Shown: one piece after another, positions 1 through 5,987 of the stretch
How positions within the stretch are numbered: the stretch's first letter is position 1
Layout: every line of letters begins with the position of its first letter
Assembly (NCBI GenBank): GCA_005878635.1
Contig: VBLS01000082.1
Coordinates: 1-10,755, forward strand
Length of the DNA: 10,755 nucleotides
Direction of reading: 5' to 3'
Source of the DNA: Methanobacteriota archaeon
GTDB taxonomy: Archaea; Thermoplasmatota; Thermoplasmata; RBG-16-68-12
The notes under the pieces: generated by a model
Told to the model about the DNA's origin: nothing
Seen by the model: the letters and a program-made list of their open reading frames with translations, nothing else
Databases searched by the model: none
Program-made: the position numbers and the translations under genes

Positions 1-454
1 GCCGTTCGTCCCGCTCCTTCTTCCCTTCGATCCCCTTGGCCCGTTCGCCATCCACGACTCCGAGGACCCCGCGACCCCGGGGCGTTTTCGCGACGATCAC
101 GTCGACCGGATTGGCCGTCGCGGCGAAAACGGTCACGATCTCCGGCACGTCCCGGACGGCCCGGAGGACGTTGATCGGAAAGGCGTCCCGGAGGAAGACG
201 ATGAAGAAGTGGCCCGCGCCCACCGCGAGCGCGTTCTTCGCGGCGAGGGCCTTGAGGTCGTCCGCATTCCCTTCCACGCGGACGAGACTTGGGCCGGAGG
301 CCTCGCAGAACGCCAGGCCGAAGTGGATTCCGGGAACCGCCCCGACGAGGGCCTCGTGGAGGTCCTCCGCGGTCTTGATGAAATGCGTCTGGCCGAGAAT
401 CACGTTCAGCGCGTCCGGGTTCTCGATCGGGACGAGTTCCGTGTCGACCGGCAT
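1..454 (-). CDS. Adenosine-specific kinase-like protein (COG1839), C-terminus cut by window edge
   Basis: Translating the minus strand from the ATG at 454 gives 151 open residues with no stop before the left edge, so the gene is 3'-partial. The protein reads MPVDTELVPIENP, then LNVILGQTHFIKT, GIHFGLAFCEASG, AVGAGHFFIVFLRDAFPINVL, TVFAATANPVDVIVA and GRGVLGVVDG. These blocks match, in order, what I recall of the small single-domain COG1839/PF04008 family. The family is usually about 160 residues, so only 10-15 are missing. It is named for adenosine-specific kinase-like proteins; its cellular role is poorly defined. An in-frame stop lies 25 nt upstream at 479-481 and no other start intervenes, which fixes the start. 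A TATA-like AATTAAAG at 477-484 is centred about 27 nt upstream, suggesting a leaderless message. The divergent neighbour is a small winged-helix-like gene. Identification of the family is firm; the biochemical role is not. Confidence 0.88.
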   Translation of the reverse strand, partial: MPVDTELVPIENPDALNVILGQTHFIKTAEDLHEALVGAVPGIHFGLAFCEASGPSLVRVEGNADDLKALAAKNALAVGAGHFFIVFLRDAFPINVLRAVRDVPEIVTVFAATANPVDVIVAKTPRGRGVLGVVDGERAKGIEGKKERDER

Positions 455-476
455 CGCCGATGTATCCGCCCTTGCG

Positions 477-484
477 AATTAAAG
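477..484. promoter_or_regulatory. TATA-like box in the divergent spacer
   Basis: AATTAAAG stands out in GC-rich sequence. On the minus strand it reads CTTTAATT, centred about 27 nt before the ATG at 454, the spacing expected for an archaeal box A and a leaderless transcript. In the plus direction the same box would put a start near 507, leaving a leader of about 50 nt before the gene at 558. The call rests on spacing and composition only. Confidence 0.45.
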
Positions 485-495
485 TCTTGTTGCGA

Positions 496-514
496 ACCCT
501 AAGGGTAGGGTACC
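496..514. promoter_or_regulatory. Palindromic candidate operator
   Basis: ACCCT-A-AGGGT at 496-506 is a perfect 11-bp inverted repeat with a one-base centre. It is followed by a second AGGGT at 507-511 and by GGTACC at 509-514. The element lies in the 103-bp spacer between two divergent genes, where a plus-strand transcript from the neighbouring AT-rich box would start. An operator, perhaps bound by the adjacent winged-helix protein, is an inference. Confidence 0.3.
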
Positions 515-557
515 TGCACTCGGAAGGGCCACGGATGGGGAGCCCCGTCCGAGGCAC

Positions 558-872
558 ATGACCCGGTTGCGGGGATTGTGGACGATCCTGGGCGAGGTGC
601 CTGACGTCGAGGAACGCGACGAGCTGGCCCTCGTCGCGACGACGATCCAGGTGCACTTCGCCAACGTCAAGGCACGGGAGCGGGCCCTCGTGGAGTTCAT
701 GGCGATCCGGTTCCGCTGGCCCGCCTCTCGGACACGCCGGCGGCTCGCGGCGCTCGTCGACCTGGGGATCCTGCGATGTTCTCGGGATCTCGCCGACAAC
801 TGGACGAAGGTGTTCGAGGTGATCGACCGGCCTCATGTCCCCGCGGCCCTTGCCGTCGAGATGGGCGCCTAG
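558..872 (+). CDS. Small winged-helix-like protein, putative regulator
   Basis: The 104-residue protein starts at the only usable start codon in its open frame; codons from 483 to 557 contain no ATG, GTG or TTG. I do not recognise a named family. Residues roughly 36-90 look like a winged helix-turn-helix: a first helix (ERALVEFMAIRF), a second helix ending in RTRRRLAALVDLGILR, which resembles a recognition helix running into the usual 'L..LGIL.' turn, then a short wing with NWTKVFEVIDRP. There is no signal peptide, membrane segment or cysteine cluster. It diverges from the adenosine-kinase-like gene across a spacer holding a palindrome, and it ends 2 nt from the stop of the convergent gene at 875. 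A local DNA-binding regulator is likely, but the ligand and targets cannot be read from the sequence. Confidence 0.65.
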   Translation: MTRLRGLWTILGEVPDVEERDELALVATTIQVHFANVKARERALVEFMAIRFRWPASRTRRRLAALVDLGILRCSRDLADNWTKVFEVIDRPHVPAALAVEMGA

Positions 873-874
873 TC

Positions 875-1381
875 TCAGCCGGGTTTCGTCGTCGCTTTCG
901 TCACCCGCTCGAGGAAGCCCGCCGCACGAAGCGGTTGGTAACACAACATCAGGAAGTCCGATGCGACCAGGACGAAGATCTCCCGGGGCACTTGGGACAG
1001 GGACCGATGACGCACGGCGGCGACGGACCCGCCCGAGTGGAGTTCGAACGGGAACCCCATCCGCTGGCTCGCCGCGACGAGTCTCCGGACGGCGCTCCTC
1101 TCCTTCGTCACGAGGGTTCGATGCAGGCTCGATCCGTTCGGCTCGACGAAGGCGTAGGCGACGACCTCCGGCGGATCCGTGATTCCCGGGAGGGAGTCCT
1201 CCCGGAGGGCAAAGCCGAAGGCGAACCCCGCCCGCACATTGCGCCGGACCCGCGAGAATTCGTATCCTTCGAAGCGGCGGTTCGATCGATGCCTCCGTCG
1301 AAAGTTCTCCATGGGCCACTGGAGCGGCCGTCGGATCCGCTCGAACGTGGCGGCGATCTCCGAGCTCCGGTCAGGTTCCAC
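875..1381 (-). CDS. Hypothetical protein, 168 aa
   Basis: This is an unrecognised gene. The reading frame has far more natural composition than the opposite strand. The start chosen is the GTG at 1381, preceded by GAGGT five bases upstream, a reasonable ribosome binding site. The protein is rich in arginine, with a basic stretch around residues 28-38 (ENFRRRHRSNRRF), mixed alpha/beta-looking segments in the middle (GFAFGFALRED, EVVAYAFVEP), and a hydrophobic helix near residues 138-152 (EIFVLVASDFLMLCYQ) that could be buried or membrane-associated. The same frame stays open upstream to at least 1501 without a standard start codon, so the N-terminus may be longer or frameshifted. A possible promoter is the AT-rich segment at 1475-1494. 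The gene converges on the gene at 558-872 with a 2-nt gap. No function is proposed. Confidence 0.55.
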   Translation of the reverse strand: MEPDRSSEIAATFERIRRPLQWPMENFRRRHRSNRRFEGYEFSRVRRNVRAGFAFGFALREDSLPGITDPPEVVAYAFVEPNGSSLHRTLVTKERSAVRRLVAASQRMGFPFELHSGGSVAAVRHRSLSQVPREIFVLVASDFLMLCYQPLRAAGFLERVTKATTKPG

Positions 1382-1474
1382 GGAGACCTCGGATTCCGCG
1401 GGAAGCCATAAGCCCTGCGGGCTTCCGCCTCGTACACACGCGAGGTCTTCCGGCGCACAATCCCGCCCAAATCG

Positions 1475-1494
1475 ATTACGATTAACTAGATATT
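1475..1494. promoter_or_regulatory. AT-rich promoter region between divergent genes
   Basis: ATTACGATTAACTAGATATT is the only AT-rich run between the M1 aminopeptidase and the divergent hypothetical gene. In the plus direction it would start a transcript near 1512-1520, giving a short leader that contains a purine-rich AAGGGAAGGGAG before the ATG at 1537. In the minus direction it would start near 1459. It could serve either gene or both. Confidence 0.4.
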
Positions 1495-1536
1495 CGACGT
1501 GGGCCTCCCTGGCGACCGCGAAGGGAAGGGAGCGTC

Positions 1537-4143
1537 ATGGCCGCGGAACACCGATTGCCCGACACCGTGCGACCCGAGAAGTATTCGATTGAATTGCGAC
1601 CGAACCTCAAAGCCTTCTCGTTCGACGGGAGCGAGTCGATTCGGATTCAGGTCGCGCGGCCGACGAAGACGATCGCGTTGAACGCGGAAGGACTCGAGGT
1701 CCGCGAGGCCACCGTCAGCTCCTCGAAGGGCGGGAGTCGTCCCGCGACCTCGATCGACTTCGATTCGAAGCGCGAGGTGCTGCAGCTGAACTTCGCCGAG
1801 TCCATCCCCTCGGGTCCCGCGACCCTGCGGCTCTCGTTCTCCGGCACGCTCAACGACGAACTCGCGGGCTTCTATCGAAGCCGGTACACGATGTCCGATG
1901 GGAAGCAAGGCTACATGGCCGCGACCCAGTTCGAATCGACGGACGCGCGTCGCGCCTTCCCCTGCTGGGACGAGCCCGGCGCCAAGGCGACCTTCGAGGT
2001 GTCCCTCGTTGTGCCGGAAGGAATGACGGCCGTATCGAACACGCCCCCAATCGACGAGAAGGATCTCGGGGACGGTACGCGCCTCGTGAGGTTCGCGGAG
2101 ACCCCGCGGATGTCGACGTACCTCCTCGCCTTCGCGGTCGGCCCCCTCGATTCGATCGAGGGCAAGGCCCGGCGGGGCACGAAGCTCGGTGTGTGGGCCC
2201 TCCCCGATCGGATCGGCCACAGCCGCTGGGCCCTCGACGAAGCGATCCGCATCCTGGACTACCTGAACGACTACTATGGCATCCCGTATCCACTGGAGAA
2301 GCTCGACCATATCGCGCTCCAGGACTTCGCCGCCGGCGCGATGGAGAACTGGGGCGCGATCACGTACCGGGAGCGGATCCTGCTCTTCGACCCCGCCACC
2401 TCGTCCGCGCAGACGCGGCAGACCATCGTCGAGGTGATCGCCCACGAGACCGCCCACATGTGGTTCGGGGACCTCGTGACGATGGCGTGGTGGGACGACC
2501 TCTGGCTCAACGAGAGCTTCGCGTCGTGGATGGGGGCGAAGACGACCGGCGCCCTCCACCCGGAGTGGAAGATGTGGACGCAGTTCCTGGAGGAGGACAT
2601 CGTGCGCGGGCTGGCCCTCGACGGCCTCAAAAGTTCCCATCCGATCGAGGTCCCCGTCCGGGACCCGGCGGAGATCCGGGAGATCTTCGATGACATCAGC
2701 TACAGCAAGGGCGCCTCGATCTTGCGCATGCTGGAACAGTTCCTCGGCGAGGCGACGTTCCGGCGCGGCATCCGCGACTACCTGAAGGCCCATGCCTACG
2801 GCAACGCGCGGACGGAGGACTTGTGGCGGGCCCTGACCGCCGCTTCGCGACAGCCCGTCCGGGCGCTCATGGGCTCTTGGACGCGACAGACGGGGTTCCC
2901 TCTCCTCGACGTTCAGGTGAAGAGGACCGGCGGGAGCGCTCGGGTCGGCCTCACCCAGTCCCGCTTCCTGTACAGCGACATCCTCGGACCCTCGAAGGAC
3001 CGGACTCGGTGGAAGGTCCCCGTGCGGATCGCGCGGGCGGGTCAGAAGAAGCCCGTGTCCTTCCTCATGGAGAAGAAGACTGAAACGCGTCCGCTAGGCC
3101 GATCCCGCCGATCCTCCGAAAAGGATTGGATCAAGGTGAACGCCGGCCAATCGGGATTCTACCGCGTCAACTATCCCTCGGAGGAGTGGGACCGGCTTCG
3201 ACGGGCGGTCGAAGCGGGCGAGCTCGGGACGGAGGATCGGAGCGGCCTGCAGAACGACGCCCACGCCCTCATGCGGGCCGGATACCTGCCCGCGACGACC
3301 CTCCTCGACCTCACGGCCGCTTACCGCGGCGAGGACGATGCAACCGCATGGAGGCTCATCGCGGAATCCCTCCATGACGTCGAGACGCTGATCTCGGACA
3401 CGCGGTACCTGGAAAAATTCGACGCCTACGGGCGGGAGCTGTTCCGGCCCGCGGGCGAACGAAGCGGGTGGGATCCGAAACCGGGCGAAGGCCACCTCGA
3501 CGCGCTCAAGCGGTCGACGGTCCTGAGCCGCCTCGGCCACCACTCCTACCGCCCCGTCCTCGCGGAGGCGGGCCGCCGGTTTGCGCGATACCTGAAGGAC
3601 CCCGCGACCCTCCATCCGGACCTGCGCGGGGTCGTGTACAACCTGGTCGGCCAGCAGGCGGACCAGGCCACGTACGAGACGCTCTGGGAGCTTCAGCGAA
3701 AAGCGGCGCTCCAGGAGGAGCAGGTGCGGCTCCTCATGGCCCTGTCAAATCCGCGGGATGAGCGCCTCTTGCAGGAGACCCTGCGGCGTTCCCTCACGGA
3801 CGCCGTCCGGTCCCAGGACGCCGTCCTCGTCATCACGAGCGTCGCGGCAAGCCGCCCGAGCGTTGGGCGGGACCTCGCGTGGTCCTTCGTCAAGGACAAC
3901 TGGGACGAGCTCTACCGGCGCTACGCCGAATCCGGGTTCTTGATTCGGCGGCTCGTGCAGATCGCCCAGGAGTTTACGACGCCGGAAGCTGTGAAGGACG
4001 TCGAACGATTCTTCCGAGGCCGCGAGGCGCCGGAGGTCCGCCGGGCCGTCCAGCAAGCGATCGAGAAGATCCGTGTCAACGCCGCGTGGTTGAAGAGCAA
4101 CGGGAAAGCCCTCGAACGCTGGTTCGCGAGCCGAAGCTCTTGA
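1537..4143 (+). CDS. M1-family zinc aminopeptidase (tricorn-interacting-factor F2/F3 type)
   Basis: This 868-residue protein has the full architecture of M1 aminopeptidases. An N-terminal beta domain covers about residues 1-200. The catalytic domain carries GAMEN at 267-271, which binds the peptide N-terminus, and HETAH at 303-307, with the third zinc ligand E326 in WLNESFASWMG. The transition-state tyrosine is Y389 in SYSKGAS. A small beta domain follows, and a long helical C-terminal domain (about 540-868) fits the ERAP1-like C-terminal region. No signal peptide is visible, so it should act in the cytosol. In archaea such enzymes trim short peptides released by the proteasome or tricorn protease to free amino acids. 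All catalytic residues are present and the length is normal, so it should be active. The start ATG follows a purine-rich AAGGGAAGGGAG. It stands alone upstream of the next plus-strand gene, 56 nt away. Confidence 0.96.
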   Translation: MAAEHRLPDTVRPEKYSIELRPNLKAFSFDGSESIRIQVARPTKTIALNAEGLEVREATVSSSKGGSRPATSIDFDSKREVLQLNFAESIPSGPATLRLSFSGTLNDELAGFYRSRYTMSDGKQGYMAATQFESTDARRAFPCWDEPGAKATFEVSLVVPEGMTAVSNTPPIDEKDLGDGTRLVRFAETPRMSTYLLAFAVGPLDSIEGKARRGTKLGVWALPDRIGHSRWALDEAIRILDYLNDYYGIPYPLEKLDHIALQDFAAGAMENWGAITYRERILLFDPATSSAQTRQTIVEVIAHETAHMWFGDLVTMAWWDDLWLNESFASWMGAKTTGALHPEWKMWTQFLEEDIVRGLALDGLKSSHPIEVPVRDPAEIREIFDDISYSKGASILRMLEQFLGEATFRRGIRDYLKAHAYGNARTEDLWRALTAASRQPVRALMGSWTRQTGFPLLDVQVKRTGGSARVGLTQSRFLYSDILGPSKDRTRWKVPVRIARAGQKKPVSFLMEKKTETRPLGRSRRSSEKDWIKVNAGQSGFYRVNYPSEEWDRLRRAVEAGELGTEDRSGLQNDAHALMRAGYLPATTLLDLTAAYRGEDDATAWRLIAESLHDVETLISDTRYLEKFDAYGRELFRPAGERSGWDPKPGEGHLDALKRSTVLSRLGHHSYRPVLAEAGRRFARYLKDPATLHPDLRGVVYNLVGQQADQATYETLWELQRKAALQEEQVRLLMALSNPRDERLLQETLRRSLTDAVRSQDAVLVITSVAASRPSVGRDLAWSFVKDNWDELYRRYAESGFLIRRLVQIAQEFTTPEAVKDVERFFRGREAPEVRRAVQQAIEKIRVNAAWLKSNGKALERWFASRSS

Positions 4144-4167
4144 CGCCGGCGCGATCGAGGGAATAGG

Positions 4168-4175
4168 TTTTTGTT
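4168..4175 (+). terminator. T-tract, candidate archaeal terminator
   Basis: TTTTTGTT lies 25 nt after the aminopeptidase stop codon in otherwise GC-rich DNA, and no hairpin precedes it. Archaeal RNA polymerases commonly terminate on such U-runs. The same AT-rich stretch is also about 28 nt upstream of the GTG at 4200, so it may instead, or also, act as the TATA box of the next gene. Confidence 0.35.
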
Positions 4176-4199
4176 AGACGAGGCGGATGGGAACCGAAC

Positions 4200-4700
4200 G
4201 TGCCCGGCGTCCGAGTGAACCGCAAGGTGAAGGCGGGGAAGCACGGGATCCTCGAGGTGTTCCCGGGACTCGATCGGTCGGCGGCGTTCCGCGCGATTTT
4301 CCCGGACGGCCTGCGGCAAGAGGTCCTTCGCGACTGCCGCATCGACGTCGTCCCCGAGGACATGTACATGTACATCGACGATGACAAGGGGAACGTCGTC
4401 GCCGGCCTCGGGTACCTCCAGACCGGAGAGGAGCGGATTCTGTATCTCGACGTGCTCCACGAGCTCACCCACATCCGGCAGTGGCATGCCGGTAAGGAGC
4501 TATGGGACCGCCGGTACAACTACGTCGATCGTCCGACCGAGGTCGAGGCGTACCAAGTCGCCGTCGACGAGGCGCGTCGGCTCGGCATGAGCGATCGCGA
4601 GATCGCCGACTACCTCCGGGTCGAATGGACGAGTCGCGAGGAACACGAACGCCTCTGCAAGCACGTCGGCGTCCGGAGTCCCGAGTCGCGCGCGGTGTGA
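4200..4700 (+). CDS. Compact HExxH zincin-like putative metallopeptidase
   Basis: The 166-residue protein starts at GTG 4200. This is the first start codon after the in-frame TAG at 4164-4166 and lies about 28 nt from an AT-rich box, so it may be leaderless. I do not recognise a named family. Its key feature is HELTH at residues 87-91, the zinc-binding helix of zincins, followed by RPTEVEAYQVA with E114 and E116. One of these could be the third zinc ligand in the manner of gluzincins. The N-terminal half looks like a beta-rich scaffold (IDVVPEDMYMYIDD, GNVVAGLGYLQ, RILYLDVL); the C-terminal half is helical and charged. No signal peptide or membrane helix is seen, so it is probably cytosolic. 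It leads a same-strand run with csaA, a Nudix enzyme and a GNAT enzyme. Substrate unknown; zinc peptidase activity is inferred from the motif alone. Confidence 0.72.
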   Translation: MPGVRVNRKVKAGKHGILEVFPGLDRSAAFRAIFPDGLRQEVLRDCRIDVVPEDMYMYIDDDKGNVVAGLGYLQTGEERILYLDVLHELTHIRQWHAGKELWDRRYNYVDRPTEVEAYQVAVDEARRLGMSDREIADYLRVEWTSREEHERLCKHVGVRSPESRAV

Positions 4701-4715
4701 GCAAAGGCCTCAAAT

Positions 4716-4737
4716 GGCGCGCGTTCGTTCGCGCGCC
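4716..4737 (+). promoter_or_regulatory. Perfect GC-rich hairpin ahead of csaA
   Basis: GGCGCGCG at 4716-4723 pairs perfectly with CGCGCGCC at 4730-4737 around the six-base loop TTCGTT. It starts 16 nt after the stop of the zincin gene and ends 8 nt before the csaA ATG, so it would sit where a ribosome loads. No T-run follows, which argues against a simple terminator. Possible roles are translational control, RNA processing or transcript stability. Confidence 0.45.
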
Positions 4738-4745
4738 GCGGGACC

Positions 4746-5081
4746 ATGGCGACGATTGCGATTTCGGACTTCCAGAAGGTCGAGATGCGGGTCGGGAAAA
4801 TCGTCGACGTCGCGGATTTCCCGGAGGCCCGCAATCCGTCGTACAGGTTGCGGATCGACTTCGGACCGCTCGGGATCAAGACGTCCTCCGCCGCTGTCCA
4901 GCGTTGGTACACGAAGGCCGATTTGCTGGGCCGGTCCGTCGTCGCGGTGACGAACTTCCCTGCCCGCCAGATCGGCCCCTTCATGTCTGAGGTCCTGTGT
5001 CTCGGGGCCGTCCAGGCGGACGGCCGCGTCGTGCTGGTTCGTCCCGACGTCGAGGGGGAATTGGGTGCTCGGATCGCTTGA
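4746..5081 (+). CDS. csaA: CsaA-family tRNA-binding-domain protein
   Basis: The 111-residue protein is a stand-alone tRNA-binding fold (PF01588, OB-fold), the normal size of CsaA. Diagnostic stretches follow the family order: FQKVEMRVGKIVDVADFPEAR, RLRIDFGPLGIKTSSA, VVAVTNFPARQIGPFMSEVL and VVLVRPD. These parallel, as I remember it, bacterial CsaA, including the 'IK.SSA' and 'NFP.R.I..F.SEVL' signatures. The family is related to the C-terminal domain of methionyl-tRNA synthetase and has been described as a chaperone or secretion-related factor in Bacillus; its function in archaea is not established. It is homodimeric in known structures. A GC-rich hairpin precedes the start codon. Its 3' end overlaps the Nudix gene by 17 nt, which suggests joint translation. 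Confidence 0.9.
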   Translation: MATIAISDFQKVEMRVGKIVDVADFPEARNPSYRLRIDFGPLGIKTSSAAVQRWYTKADLLGRSVVAVTNFPARQIGPFMSEVLCLGAVQADGRVVLVRPDVEGELGARIA

Positions 5082-5553
5082 GCGCGGGAGGGAATTCCTC
5101 GTCCGGGCCTGCGGCATCCTCCTCCACGGCGACGCGGTCCTCGTCCAAGAGGGAGCCGGGCCGACCGGTCCCGCCTTGGCGCTCCCCGGCGGACACCTGG
5201 AATTCGGGGAGACCCTGACCGCCTGCATGGCGCGCGAGTTCGACGAGGAGAGCGGGCTGAACGTCGAGGTGGAAAAACTGGTCTATGTCCACGAGAACTT
5301 CTACACCTTGAAGGGCTTGAGGACCCACGAGATCGGATTCTATTTCCTCGTGGACCTCAACTCCGCGTTCCCAACGCCGGATGGGGAAGGGCGCATCCCG
5401 AGTCGGGAGGATCACCTCCGGCTGCGCCTGCTCCCGCTCAAGTCCCTCCCGAGCTCGGGCTTGATGCCGTCCTTCTTGCGGGACCAGTTGCCGCGGGACG
5501 CCGTCGATCGCTTCGCGCACCCGACCCGACATCTGGTCTCGCGGGAATGGTGA
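5065..5553 (+). CDS. Nudix hydrolase
   Basis: The 162-residue protein contains a complete Nudix box. G43, E49, R57, E58, E61, E62 and G64 fit GX5EX7REUXEEXGU, so the metal-binding catalytic helix is intact. The preceding LPGG at 40-43 is also typical. Nudix enzymes hydrolyse nucleoside diphosphates linked to another group; here the substrate cannot be told. Large aliphatic and aromatic stretches after the box (GLRTHEIGFYFLVDL) continue the usual beta-sheet. The GTG start at 5065 is supported by GAGGGGG six bases upstream, and the gene overlaps the end of csaA by 17 nt. Its own end overlaps the next start by 7 nt. The coupling implies coordinate expression with csaA and the acetyltransferase. 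It might serve nucleotide-pool cleaning or cofactor turnover, but that is inference. Confidence 0.9.
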   Translation: MLGSLERGREFLVRACGILLHGDAVLVQEGAGPTGPALALPGGHLEFGETLTACMAREFDEESGLNVEVEKLVYVHENFYTLKGLRTHEIGFYFLVDLNSAFPTPDGEGRIPSREDHLRLRLLPLKSLPSSGLMPSFLRDQLPRDAVDRFAHPTRHLVSREW

Positions 5554-5987
5554 CGATGCCGATCCGGATTCGCCGCCTTCGGTTCTCCGACTACGATGAC
5601 CTGATTGCGTTGTTGAAAATCAGCGGGATGGAGCCGCGGACCCGAGGGCGGGAGAGCCGCGCCGCGATCGCGTCCCAACTCCGGATCTCCCGCAACCGGT
5701 ACTTGGGCGCCTTCGACGGAGGGCGATTGGTGGGAGTCGTCCTCGGAACTCACGATGGCCGGAAGGGCTGGATCAACCGCCTCGCGGTTCATCCGGACTA
5801 TCGGCGGACGCATATCGCGAGCCGCCTCGTGCGAACGTGTGAACGTGGCCTAGGGGAGCAAGGAATCCAGATATTCGCGGCGCTGATCGAGCCGCATAAC
5901 GCCGCGTCGAAGGCCCTCTTCCGGTCCCTCGGATACGAGAATCAGCCGATGTTGTACGTCCGCCGGAAGTCGCACCCTGGCGTCTAG
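5547..5987 (+). CDS. GNAT-family N-acetyltransferase
   Basis: The 146-residue protein has the GNAT layout: an N-terminal strand and helix (IRIRRLRFSDYDDLIALLK), a core strand (YLGAFDGGRLVGVVLGTH), the acetyl-CoA motif region INRLAVHPDYRRTHIASRLV, and a C-terminal NAASKALFRSLGYE typical of motif B. The acceptor may be a protein N-terminus, a lysine or a small amine; nothing in the sequence decides. In the pyrophosphate loop, usually Q/R-x-x-G-x-G/A, this protein has R-R-T-H-I-A, with His in place of the first Gly. Three starts are possible: ATG 5547, GTG 5550 and ATG 5556; the first overlaps the Nudix stop by 7 nt and is used here. Its TAG stop overlaps the kbl stop on the other strand. Confidence 0.88.
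   Translation: MVTMPIRIRRLRFSDYDDLIALLKISGMEPRTRGRESRAAIASQLRISRNRYLGAFDGGRLVGVVLGTHDGRKGWINRLAVHPDYRRTHIASRLVRTCERGLGEQGIQIFAALIEPHNAASKALFRSLGYENQPMLYVRRKSHPGV

Noticed and set aside
36..502. Two plus-strand open frames at the left edge.
   Set aside because: They are antisense to the COG1839 gene, whose minus-strand translation matches its family throughout.
776..1411. Plus-strand open frame of 211 codons over the hypothetical minus-strand gene.
   Set aside because: Arg/Pro/Gly-rich composition typical of antisense GC-rich DNA; the minus frame has a ribosome site and more natural protein composition.
1486..2793. Long minus-strand open frame of 435 codons opposite the aminopeptidase.
   Set aside because: It has a repetitive Arg/Glu/Val-rich shadow composition with no motif, opposite a gene with all M1 catalytic residues.
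4362..4375. 14-bp palindrome ATGTACATGTACAT.
   Set aside because: It lies inside the zincin gene and simply encodes the Met-Tyr repeat in DMYMYID; it is far from any promoter.
4714..4950. ATG at 4714 with a 78-codon frame overlapping csaA.
   Set aside because: The product is Arg/Ser-rich and out of frame with the clearly recognised CsaA protein; its start lies in the hairpin.
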